This document shows, one piece after another, positions 27,880 to 37,500 of a stretch of DNA of 64,000 nt. The notes under the pieces were generated by a model that saw only the letters and a list, made by a program, of their open reading frames with translations, was not told the DNA's origin and did no database searches. Source of the DNA: Lunatimonas lonarensis (GTDB lineage: Bacteria; Bacteroidota; Bacteroidia; Cytophagales; Cyclobacteriaceae); the NCBI RefSeq assembly GCF_000390185.1, contig NZ_AQHR01000107.1:1-64000 (forward strand), given 5' to 3'. Every line of letters begins with the position of its first letter. Positions within the stretch are counted from its first letter, which is position 1. Made by a program: the position numbers and the translations under genes.

Positions 27880-28435
27880 GATTCCTTTCCTTTACATCTT
27901 CTGCCTCTATTCGCTCCCTTAACAAAGCCCGGGCACGGCTCAATTGAGATTTTGACGTATTTTCCGATATTCCCAGCAACTCATGGATTTCCTTATGCGA
28001 ATACCCCTCTATTGCGTATAGGTTAAACACCGTTCTGTACCCTGTCGGCAACTCATCTATTAGTCTGAGTATGTCATCAGTCTCCAGCCTGTCATATTCC
28101 GATGCTGCATGAAATACCCCCTCTATACCATCTAGCTGTACCTCCATTTGTAGGTCCTTGTTATTCCGAATGTACAGTAATGACTGCGTGACCATAATCC
28201 TTCGCATCCATCCCTCAAAACTTCCCTTGGCCTGAAAGCGAGGTAGATTCTCAAATATCTTAGCAAAACCCTCAATCATAACATCCTCCGCCAATTCGGG
28301 ATCTTTTACATACCGCCTGCAAACCGCCAAAAATTTACCGGCATAAATCTCGTAAAGCGCGCGTTGGGCTTTTCGCTCTCCCGCAAGACACTTTTTGATC
28401 AGCTCTTCTTCTTGGTAAATTTTCCGGACAAACAT
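27869..28435 (-). CDS. ECF-type RNA polymerase sigma-70 factor
   Basis: The 188-residue protein has sigma region 2 (LYEIYAGKFLAVCRRYVKDP, ELAEDVMIEGFAKIFENLPR, FEGWMRRIMVTQSLLYIRNN) and region 4 (YRTVFNLYAIEGYSHKEIHE with the helix-turn-helix LLGISENTSKSQLSRARALL). Regions 1 and 3 are missing, as in ECF factors. It heads a four-gene run with a membrane partner, a barrel and a DUF4097 protein, which are likely its own targets. Confidence 0.93.
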   Translation of the reverse strand: MFVRKIYQEEELIKKCLAGERKAQRALYEIYAGKFLAVCRRYVKDPELAEDVMIEGFAKIFENLPRFQAKGSFEGWMRRIMVTQSLLYIRNNKDLQMEVQLDGIEGVFHAASEYDRLETDDILRLIDELPTGYRTVFNLYAIEGYSHKEIHELLGISENTSKSQLSRARALLRERIEAEDVKERNHGR

Positions 28436-28535
28436 TCGAACGACGATTCTACTAGACTAGATACAATAACATCCCTGTAGGTTGCCTCCAACCCGATGGA
28501 TATTTTGGGAAATTTAACACTATAAATATAACTAA

Positions 28536-29000
28536 CTAATAAACAGCAAGATAATTAACGACTATTTCCAAAAAAGTCCATTCTCCCTCCTTTACCTGGA
28601 TGGGATTGACGTGGTTGTACTGGTCAAAAACGTTGGCAAAATACCCTTCCTCCTCTACCGTAAAAACGGAGTAAGCGCCAATAGGCAACTCAATCTCAAA
28701 CCGACCGTTTTCGTCAGTTTCGAGCTCTGCGATCCTTGGTGTCTGAATAGAACCTATCAAAAAGTCCCCAACATTCAACTGGTCAAGTGTTGTTAAGGTG
28801 TGTATTACCACCCTACGGGCCACGGGGGATCGGAGATCCTTCTCTTGGGGCGCCGAAACAGTTCCGCCCGCTTGGGGCATCAAATTGCCTTCCAACCAAA
28901 AAACCTGTCCCTTAAGGCCTTGTGAGACAGGTTTTGTAGGTCTACACGCGCTAAACGCAGCAACGAACAGTATACCCAACCAAAGCCCCCGCACCTTCAT
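28536..29000 (-). CDS. Lipoprotein with carboxypeptidase-regulatory-like (prealbumin) domain
   Basis: The 154-residue product has a lipoprotein signal (VRGLWLGILFVAAFSAC). The body has LKGQVFWLEGNLMP near residue 24 and ELETDENGRFEIELPIGAYS near 100-119, the pattern of carboxypeptidase-regulatory-like beta-sandwich domains. The ATG at 29000 is chosen because the ATG at 29072 would run 60 bases into the beta-CASP gene and lacks a clean signal. It starts 11 bases after that gene's stop, so the two may be co-transcribed. Function is unknown. Confidence 0.72.
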   Translation of the reverse strand: MKVRGLWLGILFVAAFSACRPTKPVSQGLKGQVFWLEGNLMPQAGGTVSAPQEKDLRSPVARRVVIHTLTTLDQLNVGDFLIGSIQTPRIAELETDENGRFEIELPIGAYSVFTVEEEGYFANVFDQYNHVNPIQVKEGEWTFLEIVVNYLAVY

Positions 29001-29010
29001 ATCACTAGGG

Positions 29011-30411
29011 CTAGATCCCGGAAAACAACTCAAAAGATTCCATATAATCAGGCAATAGAGTATTCCAACCATGGCGTTCCTTCAGTAAGCCGGCAAGGGC
29101 TTGAGACGCCTCTTTTTCACCATGAACCATAAACGCCATTTTGGGCTTATGAATAAACCCATCGCTCCACTCCACCAATTCCCGCTGATCTGCATGGGCC
29201 GATAGTCCCTCCACAAAGTGAACCGATGCCTTGACTGCAACATCTACCCCATAAATGCGGCATACCTTGTCTCCATCCAACAGCTTGCGGCCTCTGGTAC
29301 CTTCTGGTTGGAAACCGACAAAAATCACACTATCGTCTTCGTTGGGTAATCGGTTGTACAGATGATGGAGGATCCTGCCTCCTGTGGCCATGCCACTGGC
29401 AGAAATAATGATCGCATCTCCCCTCAGGTGATTCAAGGTCATGGATGCATCCTGCGTTTTGTAATAGTGAAGGTTCTTGTGCAAAAATGGGTTTGCATCG
29501 GATTCATCCAAAAACGGCCCCAAGTGATGGTAATGCCCAAAAGTCTTGTATAACTGAGTCACATCAATAGCCATGGGACTATCTACGTAAATGGGTATGT
29601 CTGGAATCGCCCCCAATTTCTGCATGCGGTGCAGCATGTATAAAATCAGCTGCGTACGACCTACGGCAAATGAAGGGATCACTGACACGCCTCCCCTCAT
29701 ATAGGTGTCTTTGATAATCTTAGCCAGTTGTCCCGCTACCATGGTGTTTTCATTTACCCGATTCCCGTAGGTAGACTCCATAAATACCACATCGCCAAAG
29801 GGAATATCTGCCGGCGGGTTTAAAATGGGGTCCCTGTAGCGTCCTAAATCCCCCGAAAACACAATTTTCTTTTCTTGATTGTCTCCTTTTACCTTCAATT
29901 TTAAAATAGCGGCACCCAATATATGGCCTGCATTATAGGCCGTGACCCTTAAAACATCATTTAGGACATATTCCTCTTCAAACCGTAATGGCTCCAACAA
30001 GGGGAAGACGCGCTCGGCATCTTTGATATTAAATAGGGGTTCCGGCTTTTCATGCTTTGAGTACCCTTTCTTCTGCGCATACTCCGCCTCCTCCTCCTGG
30101 AGTTTGCCGGCATCCAAGAGCAAGATTTTTACCAGCTCCAACGTCGGCTCCGTGCAATAAATCGGACCCGAAAAGCCCTCCTTCACCAATTTGGGCAAAT
30201 AGCCGGAATGGTCGATATGGGCATGTGTCAACAAAACCATGTCTATCCCGGCAGGATCTACAGGAAAAGGCTCCCAATTTCTGAGACGGTAATCCTTCAT
30301 TCCCTGAAACAACCCACAGTCCACCAAGACCCTGACGTATCCAATTTCCAACAAAAACCTTGAACCGGTTACCGTACCGGCACCTCCTAAAAACTTAACC
30401 CTTACGTTCAT
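29011..30411 (-). CDS. Beta-CASP metallo-beta-lactamase-fold RNA nuclease/exonuclease
   Basis: The 466-residue protein has the metal-binding THAHIDHSG near residue 60, further MBL-fold positions (AGHILGAA near 160, SGDLGRY near 186), and beta-CASP features: MESTYGNR near 211, SVIPSFAVGRTQLILYML near 242, SASGMATGGRILHHLYN near 340 and VEGLSAHADQRELV near 400, then MVHGE. These are the Ysh1/CPSF-73-like proteins predicted to process RNA. Its specific substrate is unknown. All key residues appear to be present. Confidence 0.9.
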   Translation of the reverse strand: MNVRVKFLGGAGTVTGSRFLLEIGYVRVLVDCGLFQGMKDYRLRNWEPFPVDPAGIDMVLLTHAHIDHSGYLPKLVKEGFSGPIYCTEPTLELVKILLLDAGKLQEEEAEYAQKKGYSKHEKPEPLFNIKDAERVFPLLEPLRFEEEYVLNDVLRVTAYNAGHILGAAILKLKVKGDNQEKKIVFSGDLGRYRDPILNPPADIPFGDVVFMESTYGNRVNENTMVAGQLAKIIKDTYMRGGVSVIPSFAVGRTQLILYMLHRMQKLGAIPDIPIYVDSPMAIDVTQLYKTFGHYHHLGPFLDESDANPFLHKNLHYYKTQDASMTLNHLRGDAIIISASGMATGGRILHHLYNRLPNEDDSVIFVGFQPEGTRGRKLLDGDKVCRIYGVDVAVKASVHFVEGLSAHADQRELVEWSDGFIHKPKMAFMVHGEKEASQALAGLLKERHGWNTLLPDYMESFELFSGI

Positions 30412-30707
30412 GTGTCTCTACTTATCATTCAACTGTCATAACTTCCAACCTTCTCCCGCGGTGGGCCGCATGGCTGACAGTTACCCAACTAATTTATGGA
30501 GTACTCAACACACGACGTCATCAAAAGTCCATCTTCGATCAGCTTCTACAGCCCCTCGTTCATCAGGAGATTGGGGTAGGCTGCTCAAAAGCAGGATTGG
30601 CGACCGCTAGACCTATTAACAGGACACCTGTCCTTGACGCTGCTATGCTATTGGCCCAATCCATTTTCGAACAGCTCCCCCCAAATATACAGGTATTAAC
30701 CCAGAGC
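30412..30707. other. Intergenic region without a recognised feature
   Basis: About 296 bp separate the PspC gene end from the beta-CASP gene start. Short open frames here have no recognisable family and no coding-like composition. The beta-CASP promoter must lie here, but no clear TAnnTTTG box was found. Confidence 0.5.
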
Positions 30708-32603
30708 TTAGGGATTCATAAAATATTTGTCCCGGAATTTGACCCTTGTTAGACTATCAATCTCCGACTGTGGACGATCTGGGGTACAGGTCAAACAGAG
30801 CAATCCTTCCTCATTGAACACCCAATGATTTCTTCCATTTACGTCCCGGTTTTTATACCCGCCCGCACTTACTGTACCTCGAAGGATGGGCAAAAGCGTC
30901 CGATCCAGGACAAATGGATAATTATATGGCAACAATAGGGTCTGCCGTAGGTTTTGCCCACGATACTTGGAAAGGTCGGGAAAGCCCAGCTTGCTGCCAA
31001 AGGTCAGAATACTGTCTTCCAACACGTATTCGTAGGTAACGAATTCGGCATTTTCCATCGCTTCTATTTCAGTTCTGCCTTTGGAGGTAAAGGTCTGTTC
31101 CAGCAAGGCCGCATTTCCCGGATGGCCTTTGATCGTGAGTGACACACTCCCTATTTCATGATCCGACGGGGAAAGTCCGCCCGATTTGATAAATAGTGTC
31201 TGGCTTGGCAACGGAACTCTATGATCGAAATCCACACTGGCCTGCTCCTTAAACTGGGAAATCAATCTAGGGAACTGAAAGGCAGTGAACACGATGCTGA
31301 GAATCCATACACCAAAAAGTACCAAGCCAAATCTTGAGTCTATCAAGCTTCTTTTCACGAGTACACTTATACCCAGAAGGGTAATTACGATGCCCGGAAT
31401 AATCGCCACCACAGCAGCCGAAATAGCCAACCAAAACGGGAATGTCTCCACAAAAGCCTCTACCGGTACCCCATCAAGGAAATACCCCCAATCATTGTCC
31501 GTCAACACCTCTGCGTAAATCCCCAGAAAGATAAGCGGAGCAACGACGATCAACATCCCTAATACAAAAATTAAAAGGCCAAATATTACCCGGACAAAGT
31601 CGACAATAAATCGCCCGAACGGCCCCAATGCCCTTCCAAGTCCATTAAGTATCTCTCCAAGGATCCGAAACGGAAAAAGGAGCAGGCGCTTTACCGACGA
31701 TTCCTCCTTTGGCGACTCCGGCTTGATATTTTGCTGGAGGGTATTTTCGATGTTGGTGAGCGTGATGGCCCCTCCCTTCATCTCGATTCGCTCCGTGATG
31801 GATTTTGCCATGGGGGTAATGATCCATAAAATCAGATAAAGGACAATACCCGCTCCACCAGCAAACACCATGGCCACAAAGGCCAAACGCAGCCATATAA
31901 CATCAATTTTGAAGTACGCTGCCAAGCCGCTACCCACCCCTCCAAGCACCCGGTCATCGGGATTTCGGTACAGTTTTTTGATGTTTTTATCCTCTGGCTT
32001 TTCGTCGGTGACGGGCAAGATGGCCCAAAGCAACAGATAAGCAACCACCGACCACCACCCCAGTGACAGTCGAAGATTGAAGGCATCTCCAAAAAACTCA
32101 AAGGGCATTTTCGCAAAGCGCAAACCTCCACTAAACAAAAGTAAAATAGCAATGAGACGGGTCCAAAGGGGATCTATGGAAAAGTAATGGGCAAAACCCG
32201 CACAAACCCCACCCAACACCTTCCCATGTTGAAAACGCTTCAGCTTCTTATAGGCTGTACTGGCCTGTTGATCATTGGGAGTGACGTATTTGTAAAAATC
32301 GTTTTCCTGAGGGGCATCCTCCTCACTTTCTTGGCTCTCCACCGATTCGAAATCGGCAATCGTCCCCATTTTTTCAATCAGGTTTTTTACATCCTCAGCT
32401 GTAATGACCTGCTTGTTGTTTTTCAAATTGCTCAGAAATATCTCGGCAATCCTGCTTTCAATGTCAGTGATGATCTCATGATTGTCTTGGTAATGGGAAA
32501 AATGGGCATTGATGGCATCCAAATATTTCTTGAGCGAGGCGTATCCCTCCTCCTCGATGTGAAAAAGGATTCCGCTGATGTTTATACTGATCGTCTTCTT
32601 CAT
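30708..32603 (-). CDS. Membrane protein with two PspC domains
   Basis: The 631-residue protein has a soluble N-terminal region (ISINISGILFHIEEEGYASL, then ADVKNLIEKMGTIADFESVE), then two PspC domains: FQHGKVLGGVCAGFAHYFSI near 128-147 and NPDDRVLGGVGSGLAAYFKI near 210-229. Several transmembrane helices and a C-terminal beta-rich domain follow. PspC acts as an envelope-stress sensor in other bacteria. It lies 26 bp downstream of a PadR regulator on the same strand, the usual Bacteroidota pairing. Confidence 0.87.
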   Translation of the reverse strand: MKKTISINISGILFHIEEEGYASLKKYLDAINAHFSHYQDNHEIITDIESRIAEIFLSNLKNNKQVITAEDVKNLIEKMGTIADFESVESQESEEDAPQENDFYKYVTPNDQQASTAYKKLKRFQHGKVLGGVCAGFAHYFSIDPLWTRLIAILLLFSGGLRFAKMPFEFFGDAFNLRLSLGWWSVVAYLLLWAILPVTDEKPEDKNIKKLYRNPDDRVLGGVGSGLAAYFKIDVIWLRLAFVAMVFAGGAGIVLYLILWIITPMAKSITERIEMKGGAITLTNIENTLQQNIKPESPKEESSVKRLLLFPFRILGEILNGLGRALGPFGRFIVDFVRVIFGLLIFVLGMLIVVAPLIFLGIYAEVLTDNDWGYFLDGVPVEAFVETFPFWLAISAAVVAIIPGIVITLLGISVLVKRSLIDSRFGLVLFGVWILSIVFTAFQFPRLISQFKEQASVDFDHRVPLPSQTLFIKSGGLSPSDHEIGSVSLTIKGHPGNAALLEQTFTSKGRTEIEAMENAEFVTYEYVLEDSILTFGSKLGFPDLSKYRGQNLRQTLLLPYNYPFVLDRTLLPILRGTVSAGGYKNRDVNGRNHWVFNEEGLLCLTCTPDRPQSEIDSLTRVKFRDKYFMNP

Positions 32604-32629
32604 TTGACTTCGATTTATTGTTGCTGGGG

Positions 32630-32998
32630 TTACTTATCGGGAGTTTGATTCGGCACTTCTGTTTTGGATAGTATGGAATTAACGGAAACATGGAGCGTAG
32701 TCCACGTCTCGGCCAATTCCCCTAAGAAAACCAACCCTTCGTCTGTGATGACATAGTACTTTCTGGGCGGCCCTGACTCGGACTCTACCCATCGGTAACT
32801 TACCAATCCGGCAGTTTTGAGGCGGTTAAGGAGGGGATAGAGTGTTCCCTCCACGATGATGAGATTCGCCCCTTTCAGCTCCTCCATCAGATCGCTGGCA
32901 TATACTTCTCCCCTGGCGATGATATGGAGAATGCAGCATTCCAATATTCCTTTGCGCATTTGAACCTTTGTGTTTGACACATTCATGATTTCCGTCAT
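32630..32998 (-). CDS. PadR-family transcriptional regulator
   Basis: The 122-residue protein has the PadR winged helix: MRKGILECCILHIIARGEVY, then LIIVEGTLYPLLNRLKTAGL and the wing SGPPRKYYVITDEG. PadR proteins repress stress or transport genes. It is upstream of the PspC gene and probably co-transcribed with it, so it likely controls its own operon. Starts at 32998 or 32986 are both possible; the one at 33025 adds only unconserved residues. Confidence 0.92.
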   Translation of the reverse strand: MTEIMNVSNTKVQMRKGILECCILHIIARGEVYASDLMEELKGANLIIVEGTLYPLLNRLKTAGLVSYRWVESESGPPRKYYVITDEGLVFLGELAETWTTLHVSVNSILSKTEVPNQTPDK

Positions 32999-33380
32999 TT
33001 TCCTTTTCAGGCCATGCCCTTTCACTTGGGCGTTTGAAAATGGCCATTTATTGGTTTCCTTCTAAAAAAACAGTACCAAGTTTACCAAAGGTACTGGGCA
33101 ATACCAAATAGGGAAGCGTGCTTGACCACCCATAATCCAAAAACACGCCCCCAATGCGGTTTTCGGGCCGTTTTTATCCCTTTACCACCCTAAATAAATT
33201 TCCAAGGAAACGAATAAACTGACTGCAATCCCCAAAAAACAAGCAAGGATTGTATTGGCACTGAACACTCACTTGTCCGAAATCGGCCACCCATTCAGAA
33301 AAAAAGGAAATTAATTGCAACGGATTATTTATACGAATCCAAATTCCTGTTATTTTGCATCTGGGATGTGAATCAATCAA
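32999..33380. other. Divergent intergenic region between PadR and the PorV/PorQ gene
   Basis: About 380 bp of AT-rich sequence between divergent genes. TATTTTG at about 33351-33357 is a near match to a -7 promoter box in front of the barrel gene, one base short of consensus spacing. No other feature was seen. Confidence 0.4.
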
Positions 33381-34505
33381 ATGATTATCAGGGGGTATTT
33401 TTATGTTGTATTGTTTGCTGGGGTAGTTTTTCAGTCAGTAGGCCAAGGTATTGCTCCCAAGTACTCCAACGAATTTTTATCGATAGGGGTCGGAGCGCGG
33501 GCGCTGGGCATGGGGGGTGCACAGGCGTCCATCGTCCGGGATGTTACCGCTGCGTATTGGAATCCTGCGGGACTTATTGGCGTACAGCACGAACAAGAAT
33601 TTGCGCTGATGCACGCGGAGTACTTTGCCGGCATTGCGAAATATGATTACGGTGCCTTCACCACCAATATCCAGGAAGACAACCAAGTCGCCATTTCAAT
33701 CATCCGGTTTGGGGTGGACGATATTCCCGACACACGCTTTTTGTACGATGCCAACGGAGCTTTGAACTACAACAATATCCAATTTTTCAATGCTGCAGAT
33801 TATGCGCTGGTTTTATCCTATGCCCGCGACATCAGTGACCACTTTAAGCTCGGGGTAAATACGAAACTGATTCACAGAAATGTGGGGAAATTTGCCAACG
33901 CATGGGGATTTGGGCTGGATGTGGGCGGGATATACCTCCACGATTCATGGCGATTTGGACTAATGCTCAGGGATGTGACGACTACCTTCAACGCATGGTT
34001 TCACAATGCAGATATGGTACGGGACATTTACAATCAGACCAACAACGAAGTCCCCATCAACAGCATTGAACTGACGCTTCCCCGGGCGATTTTCAGCGTG
34101 GGAAAGCACCTGGAAATAAACGACTTGATTGATGCTGTGTTTGCAGTTGATCTGGACATGACCTTTGATGGCAAGCGAAATGCCGTGTTGGCCACCGACT
34201 TGTTCAGCGTAGACCCAAGGGCGGGATTGGAAGTGAATTATAAAAAGACAGCCTCCCTGCGCCTCGGGGCAGGGAACATACAGCGGGTTCGAGATTTTGA
34301 TCAGTCCACCTACACCTCGTTTCAACCAAGTTTCGGCCTGGGCTTTTTGGTAAACAGCAAGGTGCAGATTGATTATGCATTGACAGATATTGGTAGCGTG
34401 TCGGAAACACCGTTTTCCCATGTGTTTAGCGTAAAAGTGAGCCTAAACCCGCTTAAGTCTAATTTCAGATTAAACAAAGGTTGGGATACCGTGGAGGAAA
34501 AATGA
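33381..34505 (+). CDS. PorV/PorQ-family outer-membrane protein
   Basis: The 374-residue protein has a signal peptide (GYFYVVLFAGVVFQSVGQ) and the PorV/PorQ (UPF0164-like) pattern: NEFLSIGVGARALGMGGAQA, then AAYWNPAGLIGV, followed by strands of a FadL-like barrel ending near HVFSVKVSLNPLKSNF. In the type IX secretion system PorV shuttles cargo to the PorU peptidase; PorQ and related paralogues have less clear roles. It overlaps the next gene by ATGA, so the two are translated together. Whether this is PorV proper or a paralogue serving the PorU2-like partner cannot be settled here. Confidence 0.85.
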   Translation: MIIRGYFYVVLFAGVVFQSVGQGIAPKYSNEFLSIGVGARALGMGGAQASIVRDVTAAYWNPAGLIGVQHEQEFALMHAEYFAGIAKYDYGAFTTNIQEDNQVAISIIRFGVDDIPDTRFLYDANGALNYNNIQFFNAADYALVLSYARDISDHFKLGVNTKLIHRNVGKFANAWGFGLDVGGIYLHDSWRFGLMLRDVTTTFNAWFHNADMVRDIYNQTNNEVPINSIELTLPRAIFSVGKHLEINDLIDAVFAVDLDMTFDGKRNAVLATDLFSVDPRAGLEVNYKKTASLRLGAGNIQRVRDFDQSTYTSFQPSFGLGFLVNSKVQIDYALTDIGSVSETPFSHVFSVKVSLNPLKSNFRLNKGWDTVEEK

Positions 34506-37500
34506 AAAAGGTATTCTTTACAGCTATACTAACGTGGTGGATAGGGGCCGTTTTCGGTCAAAACAATCAATGGATCAACTATAGCCAAGACTATTACAAA
34601 ATCCCTACCGCAGCAAACAGCATTTACCGACTTAGCTACACGACATTGGCTGCTTCGGGCATCAATATGAACACCCTCGATCCCCGGGATATCAGGATCT
34701 ATCACAGAGGACAAGAGGTAGCCATTCAGCTCGACGGACAGCAGGATGGTCGGTTTGACACGGGTGATTTCATCCAATTTATGGGAAAAAAGAACGATGC
34801 CTCCCTAGACTTAGCGTTATATTCCGACCCAAATCACCTGCCCAATCCCTACTACAATACCCATAACGACACCACTGCCTTCTTTTTGACAGTGACTCCG
34901 GGGGTAAGGGGAAAGCGCATGCAGGTGAAAGAGGCACCCACCAATCAGGTTCCCTTAACTTCAAGCTACATACGGGAAGAATTAGTGGATTTCTCAGAAC
35001 AGTACTTTTTGGGCAGGTCTTACTTTCCGGGAGTCCGTCTTTCCAAATACGACCAAGGTCAAGGATGGACCGGTACCAACCTAGCCAGAGGTGCCAACCG
35101 GGTTATCAACCTGAACAATCTTGGCTCCCTGAGCCCTTTGGTGGTGCCCAGCTTGGAAATCAGCCTATTGGGCAGATCAGAAACCCCGCATCGTACAGCA
35201 ATTCAGGTAGGCCCCTCGCTTTCTGCGCTGCGTGGACTGGGCACCTATGACTACCAAAATTTTGAAGTTAACGTCCTTTCCGAACCATTGCAAGCAACCG
35301 ATTTCAGCTCAGATGGCAATCTTGTGGTTCGGGTGGCTTCTATGGGCGTAGATGGTGCGATTGATAACATTTCCATCAACTACATAAAAGTAACGCTAGG
35401 TGTGGTAATTCCCGCCGGAGACGTGAACCAGCGACGGATGCAGTTTCCCTCAGGCATTTCCCGCCTCTCCATACAGAACACATCGCAAAACTACCTGGTC
35501 TACGATGTTTCTGACAGCTACCATGTGGTGCGCCACGAGGTACGCAGAACCGGCAACCTGCTGGAAACCATCGCAGGGGATCCCGGGCGACCGGCCACCC
35601 TTCACCTGCAACAAACCTCCACGGTGATAGAACCAAACGTGCTGGAACGGGTCCGATTTAGGAATTTGCTGGCTCAAAATGCCGACTACCTGATTATCTC
35701 CCACAGAAAATTAACCCAACCATCGAGCACCTATGGCAACCCGGTGGAAGCCTACGCAGCCCACCGAGCCGGGCCTGCGGGAGGCGGTTACGATACCCTG
35801 ACCGTTACCATGGAACAGCTGTACAACCAATTTTCCTATGGCGAAAAATCCCCCCTTGCCATCCGTGAATTTTTGAAAACCTACTTCCCCATCCATCAGC
35901 CCGACCACCTGCTGTTGATTGGACGTGCCTTTGGCATCTACAACACGCAGCGATCGGGAGGGGTCAGCTATTTTTACCGAAACAACCCGGCTATTTTTCC
36001 CATCCAGGACCTGGTACCCGTCTTCGGCTATCCGTACTCCGACAACCAGTATGCGCTGGGATTGGATCCCGCATTTCCACTGCGGCAAGACATCGCAGTG
36101 GGGCGATTACCCGCCCGTACACCAGAGGACGTAGCAAATTACCTAGAAAAGATCAAAGAAAAGGATGCTTTGGGTGTGCAGGAGCCTTGGCAAAAAAACC
36201 TGATCCACCTGAGCGGAGGAAGATCTGCCTTTGAGCTGGAGCGATTTTATAATTTCCTGTCCGGATTCAGAGCTACCGCCGAAGATATTTACTTGGGGGG
36301 CAGTGTGTTTACCTTTCGGAAGCGATCCAATGCAACCGTAGAACTTATCAATATTTCCGAACAGGTAAATGCAGGCGTTTCCTTGGTCACCTTTTTCGGA
36401 CATGCTGCTCCCTCCAGTACGGACATTGACATCGGTTTTGCGGGTATCGACGAAATGGGATACCGCAATAAAGGAAAATATCCGGTACTGTTATTGAATG
36501 GTTGCGATGCCGGAAATGCCTTCGGAGCAGCCTATACGTTTGGAGAAGACTGGATCAATACCCCGGATCGGGGAGCTTCGAACTTTCTGGCCCATTCGGA
36601 TGTGGGAATCGACGTATACCTAAGGCGATACAGTGAATCCTTTTACGCCAAGGCCTTTTCCGACTCCTCACTTATATACCAGAGTGTGGGAAAGGTAAAA
36701 ATAGAGTCGGACAAGCTTCTATACGAGCGATACGGCACATCTGAAGTAAATCAGAGCCATGCCAACCAGATGATCATGCTGGGAGATCCTGCCGCCAGGA
36801 TCTTTCCCGCCAACAAAGCAGACTACTCGTTAAACGCTGAGGAAGTATGGCTCGAAGGGTTCAACGGCGACCCGCTCAGCTCGCTGTTGGATTCCGTCAA
36901 GTTATCCGTCGTGGTTAGGAACCTGGGAATTGTAAACCTAGACTCGATAGAGATCAATGTGAGCAGGCAACTCCCGGATGGTACCACCGTCGCATACGAT
37001 ACAAGGCAATTTGAACCGATATTCCGAAAAGACACCCTTTCGCTTAGCATAAGCAACACAGGCGTCAATGCATTTGGGGATAATCACTTCACCATAGAGG
37101 TCAACAAACGTAGACCCATCCAAGAGCTTACCTTTGCCAACAATACCGTCATGGTAAGTAAGTACATACCAATGAGCGGTACGCTAAACCTGTTCCCCAT
37201 AGACTTTGCCATCGTAAATAGCAGAAATGTAGAAATCATCGCCCAGATTCCGGGCAAGTCGGTTGAGGAACGTACCATCGTGGTACAGCTTGACACGGCC
37301 GCCAACTTTTCAAGTGCCTGGCGTAGAGAAACCCGTATTACCACCTCAAACCTCGCCAGGTGGCAAGTCGATCTGTTCCAACAAATTCCGCAACGGGATT
37401 CGCTCACTTATTATTGGAGAACCCGCTTTTTAGAACCTAAGCCCGGTGAAAACGCGGCGTGGACACCCACCAGCTTTTCCTATATCCGCAATGGACCGGA

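Noticed and set aside
30410-30610. Small plus-strand open frame in the gap after the beta-CASP gene
   Set aside because: No family, no signal features and no promoter or ribosome-binding evidence.
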